Below are positions 1-6,094 of a stretch of 11,314 nucleotides of DNA, piece by piece (the first letter of the stretch is position 1; every line of letters begins with the position of its first letter). Source of the stretch: Ruminococcus flavefaciens (lineage in GTDB: Bacteria; Bacillota_A; Clostridia; Oscillospirales; Ruminococcaceae); NCBI GenBank assembly GCA_004556875.1, contig SFFP01000041.1:1-11314 (forward strand), written 5' to 3'. The translations under genes and the position numbers were made by a program. The notes under the pieces are model-generated. The model saw only the letters and a list, made by a program, of their open reading frames with translations. It had not been told where the DNA came from and did not search any database.

Positions 1-80
1 TTACAGATACTATTTTCATCATTTTGTAAAGTGTATTCCATTTTCAGTGAGAATACACTGCTTGATATAATGTATGCCAT
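1..80 (-). CDS. Partial ORF running off the left edge; unknown, possibly LURP-one-like
   Basis: Reading leftwards from an ATG at 80-78, 26 codons are open to the window edge; the protein begins MAYIISSSVFSLKMEYTLQN. The start is supported by an AAAAAGGAG ribosome binding site about 8 bases upstream, and the gene lies only 24 bases past the stop of the HgdB-like gene with no terminator between, so it is probably the third gene of the same operon. The opening pattern (short strand, then a V-F-S-L segment, then a strand and a turn with D-E-N) faintly resembles the start of LURP-one/YxjI-like proteins. That is a weak impression from 26 residues and the function should be treated as unknown. Confidence 0.55.
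   Translation of the reverse strand, partial: MAYIISSSVFSLKMEYTLQNDENSIC
30..59. repeat. 9-bp perfect inverted repeat (12-base loop)
   Basis: AGTGTATTC at 30-38 is the exact reverse complement of GAATACACT at 51-59. In the minus-strand transcript this forms a hairpin inside the first codons of the partial left-edge ORF. No run of U follows it on either strand, so it is not a convincing terminator; it could be an RNA structure near the start codon or a chance repeat. Confidence 0.5.
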
Positions 81-104
81 AAATATGCTCCTTTTTAAGA
101 TGCT

Positions 105-1334
105 TTACAGCCTCGCATTAGCAAGCATCAGCTTTATTCGGTTTTCCTGATTAACTCTTGTAGCACCCGGGTCATAGTCTATAGCAACTATATTCGCATT
201 TGGATTATCCTGCTTTATAGCTCTTGACATACCCTTTGCAACTATATGATTCGGCAGACAGCCGAAAGGCTGAGTGCAGATTATATTCTCGACACCTGAT
301 TTTGCAAGAGCCGCCATTTCCGCAGGAATGAGCCAGCCCTCTCCCATAACAACACCCTGATTGATATACTTGTCAGCAAGCTTTCGCAGGTGCTCAAAAT
401 CGTGGAGCGGCTCAAAGCTTCCCTGCTCCTTCATTATCTTTATAAGCTCCTTCTGCTTGGCATATATCAGGTCATAGCCTATTCTGTTGAAGATCGACCT
501 CTTTGTGGGATGGTCATATATCTTCGCATCGTTGAAAGTACCTGCCGCGCAGTACATTACGAATTCCAGCAGCGACGGCACAACAGGCTCACAGCCCTCT
601 GATATGAGAAAGTCCTCAAGATGATTGTTTGCAAGGGGCGAATACTTAACGTATATCTCGCCAACTATGCCGACTCTTATCTTCTTCTCACTGCTGAGCG
701 GTATAGAAGCAAAATCATCAAGGATATCTCTGTATATCTTCTTTGTTTTAAGGAACATCTTACTTCCCTTGAGGAAGATATTGCACAGCCTTCTGTGCCA
801 TTTATCCAGCATTTTCTTAGACTGTCCCTTGTTTATCTCATAGGCTCTGCACTTGTTATAGCAGGTCATGAGCAGGTCGCCGTAGAGAACTGCATACAGC
901 ATCTGTAAAAACATAGGTGCTGTTATCCTGAACGCGCTGTCCTTTTCAAGTCCGCTGAAATTAAGGGATACCACGGGTATCTGCGGATAATTCTTTGCAA
1001 CAGCCTTTCTCAGCAGGTGTATGTAGTTAGAAGCACGGCAGCCGCCGCCTGTCTGAGTAATTAGCAGTGCGGTCTTGTCAGGGTCATACTTGCCGCTTTT
1101 CAGCGCGTCCATGAACTGTCCGATAACGAGAAGTGCAGGATAGCAGGCATCGTTATGAACGTTTTTAAGCCCCTCATCAACAACTGCACGGGTGTCATTT
1201 CTCAGAAGCTCCAGCTTATAGCCCTTAGCTTCAAAGATGGATATTAACATCTTGAAGTGTATCGGCAGCATATCGGGAACGAGGATAGTATGGGTCTTTA
1301 TCATATCCTCGGTAAATTTTGCATATTCGGGCAT
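105..1334 (-). CDS. 2-hydroxyacyl-CoA dehydratase (HgdB)-like protein; C-terminal part of a split activase-dehydratase
   Basis: This 409-residue protein belongs to the HgdB-like branch of 2-hydroxyacyl-CoA dehydratase-related proteins, which bind [4Fe-4S] clusters and take electrons from an ATP-driven activator. Candidate cluster ligands sit in conserved-looking contexts: NDACYPA (C64), GGGCRASNY (C99), and cysteines at 158, 162, 248, 262, 353 (IICTQPFGC) and 359. It is mostly alpha/beta, with no signal peptide or membrane segment. The start has a GGAGGG ribosome binding site 8 bases upstream. The sequence from FTEDMIKTHTILVPDM onwards corresponds, from memory of the family, to the last third of the large fused activases (about 1400 residues) of many Clostridia; here it is a separate gene 50 bases behind the 976-residue ATPase. 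It probably forms a complex with that protein. The substrate cannot be read from the sequence, and neither HgdA nor acyl-CoA pathway genes are nearby. Confidence 0.85.
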   Translation of the reverse strand: MPEYAKFTEDMIKTHTILVPDMLPIHFKMLISIFEAKGYKLELLRNDTRAVVDEGLKNVHNDACYPALLVIGQFMDALKSGKYDPDKTALLITQTGGGCRASNYIHLLRKAVAKNYPQIPVVSLNFSGLEKDSAFRITAPMFLQMLYAVLYGDLLMTCYNKCRAYEINKGQSKKMLDKWHRRLCNIFLKGSKMFLKTKKIYRDILDDFASIPLSSEKKIRVGIVGEIYVKYSPLANNHLEDFLISEGCEPVVPSLLEFVMYCAAGTFNDAKIYDHPTKRSIFNRIGYDLIYAKQKELIKIMKEQGSFEPLHDFEHLRKLADKYINQGVVMGEGWLIPAEMAALAKSGVENIICTQPFGCLPNHIVAKGMSRAIKQDNPNANIVAIDYDPGATRVNQENRIKLMLANARL

Positions 1335-1358
1335 TCTTGTCCCTCCGTTTTAGTCAGG

Positions 1359-1375
1359 GGCGGAAGCTGTCCGCC
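1359..1375 (-). repeat. Intercistronic hairpin between the two dehydratase-related genes
   Basis: GGCGGA (1359-1364) and TCCGCC (1370-1375) form a perfect 6-bp stem with a 5-base loop, in the 50 bases between the stop of the 976-residue gene and the GGAGGG ribosome binding site of the 409-residue gene. No U-tract follows it on the minus strand, so it should not stop transcription. It may stabilise the mRNA segment or tune translation of the second gene. Confidence 0.6.
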
Positions 1376-1384
1376 TGTCAGATA

Positions 1385-4315
1385 TTATTTCTGTTCCATA
1401 GCAGCAACAAGGCTTCTCAGTCTTATCCTTGCAGCGCCCAGGTTATTTATCTCGTCTATTTTCAACTGAGTGTAAAGCTTTCCGCGGCTTTCGAGGATAT
1501 TTCTCACCTCGTCACCTGTAACAGCGTCTATTCCGCAGCCGAATGATACAAGCTGAATGAGCTGCATATCGGGCTGTGTAGTAACGTACTTAGCCGCACG
1601 GTAAAGTCTCGAATGATAAGTCCACTGATTGAGTACGCCGAGCTTAGGTGTTCTTACAAGGCCTGCAATGCTGTCCTCGGTTATTACAGCCATTCCGAGA
1701 CTTGACACAAGCTTGTGTATGCCGTGGTTTATCTCCTTGTCAATGTGATAAGGACGGCCTGCGATAACGATTATCTTGCGTCCCTCAGCTCTTGCCTGCG
1801 AGATTATCTCCATAGCCTTGTGTGTTACTGAATTATGGTACTTTTCAAGCGCCTCATAAGCCTTATCCACAGCATCGGGTATCTTGCCCTTGACATTATA
1901 CTTCTTCAGCACCTGACCAATCACCTTTATAACGTTCTTTCTGATGTTGAGGTCAAGGTACGGGTGAACGAAGTTATCATTGTTGAGCCTCGGATTGTTA
2001 GCCAGAAGAAGCTCAGGATAATAGGCTACTACAGGACAGTTGAAGTGGTTGTCGCTTCCGCCTTCGTCCAGATTATAGCTCATACACGGATAGAATATGA
2101 AGTCAACGCCCTTATCGAGAAGATTTTCGATATGTCCGTGAGTGAGCTTTGCAGGATAGCATACCGTATCCGACGGGATAGTGTGCTGACCGAGATAATA
2201 CATATCACGGGAGCTTTCATCGGAAATGACTGTTCTGAAGCCAAGCGTAGTAAACAGCATATGCCAGAAAGGAAGCTGTTCATAGAAGCTGAGAGCGAGA
2301 GGGAGTCCCACAACTCCGCGGTAACGCTTAGGCTGATGAGTCTTTACTGTGTTGAGTATGCTGTCATACTTGAATTCGTAGAGATTAGGAACGGTGTTCC
2401 TGTTCGCGATGCCGCCGCCCTTTTCACAGCGGTTGCCCGATATGAAGCGTCTGCCCTTGCCGAAGCTGATTATATTCAGCTGACAGTGAGCTGTACAGCC
2501 GCCGCAGTTAGCCGAGCGCGAAGTATACGCAAAGTTTTCAAGCTCCTCAGGCTCAATGAGCTTTGATTTTTCGCCGTTTGCACGTTCCTTAGCGTAAAGC
2601 GCACAGCCGAAAGCACCCATAAGTCCCGAAATAGCAGGACGGATAACGTTTCTGCCAAGCTCCTTTTCAAACGAGCGCAGTACCGCGTCATTGAGAAAAG
2701 TACCGCCCTGAACAACGATATTCTTGCCCAGGTCGTCAGGAGAATTTGCACGTATTACCTTGTATATCGCATTCTTGATGATAGATGATGAAAGTCCTGC
2801 CGAGATATCCTCAACGGTAGCACCGTCCTTCTGAGCCTGCTTTACAGAGCTGTTCATGAATACGGTACAGCGCGAGCCTAAGTCAACAGGGTGCTCTGCG
2901 AAAAGTCCAAGCTGAGAGAACTCAGCGATATCATATCCCAGAGCCATTGCAAATGTCTGTATGAAAGAGCCGCAGCCTGAGGAACATGCTTCATTCAACA
3001 TAATGCTGTCGATGCTCTTGTTTTTTATCTTGAAGCACTTGATATCCTGTCCGCCGATATCAATGATGAAGTCAACATCGGGACAGAAATAAGCCGCCGC
3101 TTTGAAGTGTGCAACTGTCTCAACGATACCGTAGTCAACGGAAAGCCCCGCTTTTATAAGGTCCTCGCCGTAGCCTGTTACAGCCGAACCCTTTATGGTG
3201 ATATCGGGATTCATAGCGGCATAGATACGCTTTAGCTGTTCCGATATCTTGTCAAGAGGCTGACCCTGATTTGACGAATAGTGATTATAGAGCATACGAC
3301 CGTCATCGGTTATGAGCACGAGCTTTGTAGTTGTTGAGCCTGCGTCGATACCGAGGTAAGCATCGCCCTTATATGTACGTATATCCGCATATCCTAAGTC
3401 AAACTTCTTGTGGCGGTCGATGAACTCGTCATACTCCGCATGAGAGCGGAAAAGAGGTTCGCCTGTGACGATAGCATCGGAAGCCTTTGCAGTACGTATC
3501 TTTTCGATGATATCGCCTATTTTGAATGAATCCTCGGCTGTAGCCGCATATATTGCACAGCCGTAAGCCACGAAAACAGGAGCTTCGGGCGGAAATACCG
3601 CGTGTTCTTCGTCAAGTCCGAGAGTTTTCACGAAAGCCTTTTTAAGTCCCTTCAGGAAGAAAAGCGGACCGCCGAGGAAAAGGACTTTTCCCTCGATAGT
3701 GCGTCCCTGAGCAAGTCCCGAAACTGTCTGGTCAACTACCGCCTGAAAGATACTTGCGGCGATGTCCTCGCGTCTTGCGCCCTGATTGAGAAGGGGCTGT
3801 ATATCTGATTTTGCAAATACTCCGCATCGTGAAGCTATGGGGTATATTTTCTGAGCATGTAGAGAAAGCTCGTCCAGCTGGTCGGCAGTAATGCCGAGAA
3901 GAGTTGCCATCTGGTCGATGAACGCGCCTGTACCGCCTGCACAAGTACCGTTCATACGCTGTTCAACGCCGCCCGTCAGGAATATTATCTTTGCGTCCTC
4001 ACCGCCAAGCTCAATAACTGCGTCAGCGTCAGGCTGTTTCTGCTTTACTGCGAGGAAAGCCGCATGGACCTCCTGCACGAAGGGTATCTCAGCAGAATTG
4101 GCAAGTCCGAGACCTGCCGAACCTGTTATGCAAACAGTGAACTCCTCATCGGGATAATCTGCCTGTATTATTTTAAGCTGGTCGGTAACAGTTTCCTTGA
4201 CTTTTGAAAGATGGCGCTGATATTTCGAATAAATGATATTTCCGTCAGCGTCGGTTATTACCGTTTTTACCGTGGTCGAACCCACATCAATGCCGAGAGA
4301 ATATTTATTTGACAT
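1385..4315 (-). CDS. Tandem-domain (R)-2-hydroxyacyl-CoA dehydratase activase-like ATPase with DUF2229-like region
   Basis: This 976-residue cytoplasmic protein carries two copies of the BadF/BadG/HgdC ASKHA ATPase fold. Domain 1 (about 5-260) has the phosphate loop GIDVGSTTVK, IELGGEDAK, and cysteines C125 (NGTCAGGTGAF) and C164 (SRCGVF), matching the pair that holds the shared [4Fe-4S] cluster in HgdC-type activators. Domain 2 (about 319-577) repeats this: GIDAGSTTTK, IDIGGQD, C444/C448 (NEACSSGCGSF) and C483 (SRCTVF). A cysteine cluster follows (C604, C607, C611, C630), then a DUF2229-like region (about 665-780, C719, C744, C760) and the beginning of an HgdB-like part (about 845-970). Known activators hydrolyse ATP to drive a low-potential electron into a dehydratase-type [4Fe-4S] partner; the partner here is probably the 409-residue product downstream. 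The start has a GAGGTG site 5 bases upstream. The true substrate is unknown. Confidence 0.9.
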   Translation of the reverse strand: MSNKYSLGIDVGSTTVKTVITDADGNIIYSKYQRHLSKVKETVTDQLKIIQADYPDEEFTVCITGSAGLGLANSAEIPFVQEVHAAFLAVKQKQPDADAVIELGGEDAKIIFLTGGVEQRMNGTCAGGTGAFIDQMATLLGITADQLDELSLHAQKIYPIASRCGVFAKSDIQPLLNQGARREDIAASIFQAVVDQTVSGLAQGRTIEGKVLFLGGPLFFLKGLKKAFVKTLGLDEEHAVFPPEAPVFVAYGCAIYAATAEDSFKIGDIIEKIRTAKASDAIVTGEPLFRSHAEYDEFIDRHKKFDLGYADIRTYKGDAYLGIDAGSTTTKLVLITDDGRMLYNHYSSNQGQPLDKISEQLKRIYAAMNPDITIKGSAVTGYGEDLIKAGLSVDYGIVETVAHFKAAAYFCPDVDFIIDIGGQDIKCFKIKNKSIDSIMLNEACSSGCGSFIQTFAMALGYDIAEFSQLGLFAEHPVDLGSRCTVFMNSSVKQAQKDGATVEDISAGLSSSIIKNAIYKVIRANSPDDLGKNIVVQGGTFLNDAVLRSFEKELGRNVIRPAISGLMGAFGCALYAKERANGEKSKLIEPEELENFAYTSRSANCGGCTAHCQLNIISFGKGRRFISGNRCEKGGGIANRNTVPNLYEFKYDSILNTVKTHQPKRYRGVVGLPLALSFYEQLPFWHMLFTTLGFRTVISDESSRDMYYLGQHTIPSDTVCYPAKLTHGHIENLLDKGVDFIFYPCMSYNLDEGGSDNHFNCPVVAYYPELLLANNPRLNNDNFVHPYLDLNIRKNVIKVIGQVLKKYNVKGKIPDAVDKAYEALEKYHNSVTHKAMEIISQARAEGRKIIVIAGRPYHIDKEINHGIHKLVSSLGMAVITEDSIAGLVRTPKLGVLNQWTYHSRLYRAAKYVTTQPDMQLIQLVSFGCGIDAVTGDEVRNILESRGKLYTQLKIDEINNLGAARIRLRSLVAAMEQK

Positions 4316-4342
4316 TTTACACCTCAGTAGAAGTAATCATAT

Positions 4343-4363
4343 GGCGGATACCTGCGCTCCGCC
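4343..4363 (-). repeat. Leader hairpin of the activase operon
   Basis: GGCGGA (4343-4348) and TCCGCC (4358-4363) form a perfect 6-bp stem with a 9-base loop in the 5' leader, between the predicted transcription start near 4368 and the GAGGTG ribosome binding site. The stem sequence is the same as that of the hairpin between the two genes of this operon (1359-1375). Confidence 0.55.
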
Positions 4364-4374
4364 GCTAATATTTT

Positions 4375-4403
4375 ATTATACCATACATTAATATAAATAG
4401 CAA
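4375..4403 (-). promoter_or_regulatory. Sigma-A promoter of the activase operon
   Basis: On the minus strand, TTGCTA (-35, positions 4403-4398) is followed after exactly 17 bases by TATAAT (-10, positions 4380-4375). Transcription would start near 4368, giving a leader of about 53 bases before the ATG at 4315. The match and spacing are close to the housekeeping consensus. Confidence 0.8.
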
Positions 4404-4434
4404 GAGTGAAGAATATAACTGTTTTGAAAAAAGA

Positions 4435-4518
4435 GAATGAGATCTTATAGTATCCATCACATGATATTATTTATATGCGTCTGCATAAGCGGATACATCC
4501 ACTCTAAGATCTTCATTC
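4435..4518. repeat. Long imperfect inverted repeat between divergent promoters
   Basis: The left arm GAATGAGATCTTATAGT (4435-4451) pairs with the right arm ACTCTAAGATCTTCATTC (4501-4518) except for one extra base and one mismatch. Inside it, GTATCC (4450-4455) matches GGATAC (4491-4496), and TATGC/GCATA (4474-4478 and 4483-4487) forms an apical stem with a 4-base loop. The whole can fold into one long interrupted hairpin of about 84 bases. It lies between the -35 boxes of the two divergent promoters, outside both predicted transcripts. It could be a small mobile or REP-like element, a small RNA, or a binding site built on AGATCT. No ORF is seen in it. Confidence 0.6.
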
Positions 4519-4535
4519 CGAATTAAGACAGATTG

Positions 4536-4564
4536 TTGCTAAAAATGCTGAAAAATGCTATAAT
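4536..4564 (+). promoter_or_regulatory. Sigma-A-like promoter upstream of the ECF sigma gene
   Basis: TTGCTA (4536-4541) and TATAAT (4559-4564) are separated by exactly 17 bases. Transcription would start near 4571 and leave a leader of about 128 bases before the sigma factor's ATG. That leader holds the inverted repeats listed at 4592-4679. An additional autoregulated ECF-type promoter closer to the gene is possible but cannot be assigned from one sequence. Confidence 0.65.
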
Positions 4565-4591
4565 TTCGTATATCCGATACTTTTCAGTATA

Positions 4592-4679
4592 GCACGAAAA
4601 AATTGCAATGTCAATTTGAAAATTTTTGATTTTTTCTGTAACGAAAAGCATTTTCGTGCAACTAATAAGTGAACGTTCA
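4592..4679. promoter_or_regulatory. Cluster of palindromes in the sigma gene leader (candidate operator or RNA structure)
   Basis: Four nested elements are visible. GCACGAAAA (4592-4600) is the exact reverse complement of TTTTCGTGC (4651-4659). ACGAAAA (4641-4647) pairs with TTTTCGT (4651-4657) across a 3-base loop. TGTAAC (4637-4642) and TGCAAC (4657-4662) are near-identical direct repeats exactly 20 bases apart and resemble the AAC-ending -35 boxes of ECF promoters. TGAACGTTCA (4670-4679) is a perfect 10-base palindrome directly before the ribosome binding site. The two alternative partners for TTTTCGT could give a switchable leader. The function is inferred only. Confidence 0.45.
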
Positions 4680-4680
4680 A

Positions 4681-4690
4681 GGAGAGGAGG
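4681..4690 (+). promoter_or_regulatory. Ribosome binding site fixing the sigma factor start
   Basis: GGAGAGGAGG lies 8 bases before the ATG at 4699. It shows that translation starts there and not at the in-frame GTG at 4669, which would place this purine-rich site inside the coding sequence and has no site of its own. Confidence 0.85.
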
Positions 4691-4698
4691 ACAGCGGT

Positions 4699-5169
4699 AT
4701 GTCATCGGATATGGAAAAATACTACAGAGAAAACGGCAGAAAAGTCTTTCTTTATCTGATGACTCTGTGCGGCAATGCCGATACTGCCGAGGAGCTCACG
4801 CAGGAGACCTTTTACCGCGCACTCCGCTCCGTAAATAAATATAAGGGTGAAAGCTCGGTATACACATGGCTGTGCGGAATTGCCCGTAACGCATGGCTTG
4901 AAGAGCTTCGCAAACGCACCCGACACAAGGGCGAGGAGCTGAGCGAGCTTACCGAGGACACCGCTCTCCGTCCCGACGAAAAAGCCGAAAGCGAGGATTC
5001 TCGCATACGCCTGCTGAAAAAGATACATTCCCTGCCCGAGACCGAAAAGGAGCTGATACTTCTCCGCGCGTCGCAGGAGCTGAGCTTCCGCGAGATAGGC
5101 GAGATATTCGGCAAAAGTGAAAACTGGGCAAGAGTGACCTATTACCGTGCCAAACAGAAGCTTATGTAG
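4699..5169 (+). CDS. ECF (sigma-70 family, group 4) RNA polymerase sigma factor
   Basis: The 156-residue product has the size and two-domain layout of an ECF sigma factor. Region 2 (about 7-75) contains the conserved helix NADTAEELTQETFYRALRSV and then VYTWLCGIARNAWLEELRKR, the core-binding and -10-recognition part. An acidic linker (about 77-103) follows, then region 4 (about 108-156) with LPETEKELILLRASQELSF, the helix-turn-helix REIGEIFGKSENWARVTYYRAKQKL that reads the -35 element. The gene is followed after 35 bases by a zinc-finger membrane anti-sigma gene, the usual arrangement in which the anti-sigma holds the factor at the membrane until an envelope signal. Target genes are unknown; a search for shared AAC-type -35 boxes would help. 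The family call is firm. Confidence 0.93.
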   Translation: MSSDMEKYYRENGRKVFLYLMTLCGNADTAEELTQETFYRALRSVNKYKGESSVYTWLCGIARNAWLEELRKRTRHKGEELSELTEDTALRPDEKAESEDSRIRLLKKIHSLPETEKELILLRASQELSFREIGEIFGKSENWARVTYYRAKQKLM

Positions 5170-5188
5170 GGGTGGGCGTCCCCTACAT
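5164..5188 (+). repeat. 9-bp perfect hairpin overlapping the sigma factor stop codon
   Basis: ATGTAGGGG (5164-5172) is the exact reverse complement of CCCCTACAT (5180-5188), with a 7-base loop. The left arm contains the last codon (ATG) and the stop codon (TAG) of the sigma gene. The anti-sigma ribosome binding site starts 2 bases after the stem, so the hairpin may influence how much anti-sigma is made per sigma. No U-tract follows, so it is unlikely to be a terminator. The TGTAGGGG/CCCCTACA ends resemble REP-like palindromes that I recall from related Clostridia; this was not checked. Confidence 0.75.
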
Positions 5189-5204
5189 TGAAAGGAGCGA
5201 TCTT

Positions 5205-5945
5205 ATGAAATGCAATATCATCAGAGATCTTTTGCCGCTGTACTGCGACAAACTTACATCTCAGGACAGCAACGAAGAAATAGAAAAGCACCTCCACGAG
5301 TGCGAGGAATGCAATGCTGTCTATGAGAGCATGAACAACAAGGAAGATAATATAAAAGTCCCCGATAAGGACGTAAAACCGCTGAAAAAGGTAAAAAAGC
5401 GCACCGCACTGAAAATTATAGCCGCTGTTGTCGGCACAGCCGCCGTACTGTTCGGTGTATTCATGTTTGTTTTCTGGGGAGTTGTCCCCATAAGCTCAGA
5501 TAAGCTGCATTATACCGTGACTGCAAAGGAAGTAAAGTCATACTGCGTAGAGAGTGAAGAACATGATGAAGATGGCAGCAATATTTATGAATACCGCTCT
5601 GAGTTTGGCGATGACTTCTACCCTATCCCTGACGGCGTAAAAGTAAAAAATGAAAAGCATATATCTTTTGAGTTTACAGGCGATTGCAGCTGCACAAACG
5701 AGCGCACCGATTCAAAGTACGACTATTTCGTCAATGACGAGGGCGTAAACGATATAATAGCACATTATCATATCTGGATATATCCCGTTGTAAAGCTGCC
5801 TTTCGATGACCGCGGTGAATACCCTAATCAGTATTCATGGGGAACAAACGACGTAAAAGAAGGCTCAACCCTAACTATCCATTACCGCGATAAAACAGAA
5901 ACTATCGACCTCTGGGAACTCTATCAGAAAACTGTTAAAGAATAA
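5205..5945 (+). CDS. Membrane-bound anti-sigma factor with ZAS zinc finger
   Basis: The 246-residue product starts with MKCNIIRDLLPLYCDKLTS and carries the ZAS/zf-HC2 motif H29-x3-C33-x2-C36 (HLHECEEC), the cytoplasmic helical part that binds ECF sigma factors. A basic stretch (about 58-70, KPLKKVKKR) precedes a single membrane helix (about 69-94); the remaining 150 residues are outside the cell, beta-rich by eye, with a CSC pair at 161-163 and no recognised domain. The ATG at 5205 is chosen because AAAGGAG lies 7 bases before it; an in-frame upstream ATG at 5172 lies in the hairpin loop region without a site. It most likely restrains the sigma factor encoded just upstream and senses an envelope signal. 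No protease or partner gene is nearby. A terminator follows the gene. Confidence 0.88.
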   Translation: MKCNIIRDLLPLYCDKLTSQDSNEEIEKHLHECEECNAVYESMNNKEDNIKVPDKDVKPLKKVKKRTALKIIAAVVGTAAVLFGVFMFVFWGVVPISSDKLHYTVTAKEVKSYCVESEEHDEDGSNIYEYRSEFGDDFYPIPDGVKVKNEKHISFEFTGDCSCTNERTDSKYDYFVNDEGVNDIIAHYHIWIYPVVKLPFDDRGEYPNQYSWGTNDVKEGSTLTIHYRDKTETIDLWELYQKTVKE

Positions 5946-5957
5946 TAATGAAGTTAT

Positions 5958-5988
5958 TCGGACGGCTTAACTGCCGCCCGATTTTTTT
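5958..5988 (+). terminator. Rho-independent terminator of the sigma/anti-sigma operon
   Basis: TCGGACGGC (5958-5966), a 6-base loop and GCCGCCCGA (5973-5981) form a GC-rich stem of nine pairs with one mismatch, followed at once by seven T residues (5982-5988). It begins 12 bases after the anti-sigma stop codon. Confidence 0.92.
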
Positions 5989-5989
5989 G

Positions 5990-6018
5990 TTGACAATAAA
6001 TACCGTAAGTGATATAAT
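5990..6018 (+). promoter_or_regulatory. Consensus sigma-A promoter of the hydrolase-murF-ddl unit
   Basis: TTGACA (5990-5995) and TATAAT (6013-6018) are both perfect hexamers separated by exactly 17 bases. The -35 box begins one base after the U-tract of the preceding terminator. Transcription would start near 6025, about 70 bases before the first gene. This indicates strong constitutive expression. Confidence 0.92.
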
Positions 6019-6035
6019 AAATTATATATGTATAT

Positions 6036-6064
6036 TTGCAGCTGTATGCCGTATATGATATATA
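6036..6064 (+). promoter_or_regulatory. Possible second sigma-A-like promoter
   Basis: TTGCAG (6036-6041) and TATATA (6059-6064) are also 17 bases apart, which would give a start near 6071 and a leader of about 24 bases. In an AT-rich stretch this may be chance. Confidence 0.3.
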
Positions 6065-6081
6065 ACATAAAATAAATATGT

Positions 6082-6085
6082 GGAG
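6082..6085 (+). promoter_or_regulatory. Ribosome binding site pointing to a TTG start
   Basis: GGAG lies 9 bases before the TTG at 6095. The in-frame GTG at 6080 overlaps this site and has no purine-rich sequence of its own, and the nearby ATG at 6078 is out of frame and reaches a stop after three codons. Confidence 0.65.
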
Positions 6086-6094
6086 ATAATAGAG

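Noticed and set aside
30..59. Terminator of the minus-strand operon
   Set aside because: The stem is AT-rich and is not followed by a U-tract on either strand; it lies inside an open frame with a good ribosome binding site.
1335..1384. A sequencing frameshift or programmed frameshift joining the two activase genes
   Set aside because: Each gene has its own start and ribosome binding site, and the 50-base gap has a hairpin but no slippery sequence at the stop codon.
1835..2566. Long open frame of 243 codons on the plus strand
   Set aside because: It lies wholly antisense to the activase gene, has no ribosome binding site or recognisable domain, and its openness follows from the codon use of the real gene opposite.
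4316..4374. Riboswitch in the activase operon leader
   Set aside because: The predicted leader is only about 53 bases with one simple 6-bp hairpin, too short and simple for the riboswitch classes I know.
4669..4698. Earlier GTG start for the ECF sigma factor
   Set aside because: It would translate through the GGAGAGGAGG ribosome binding site and the TGAACGTTCA palindrome; the ATG at 4699 is correctly spaced and gives a normal ECF length.
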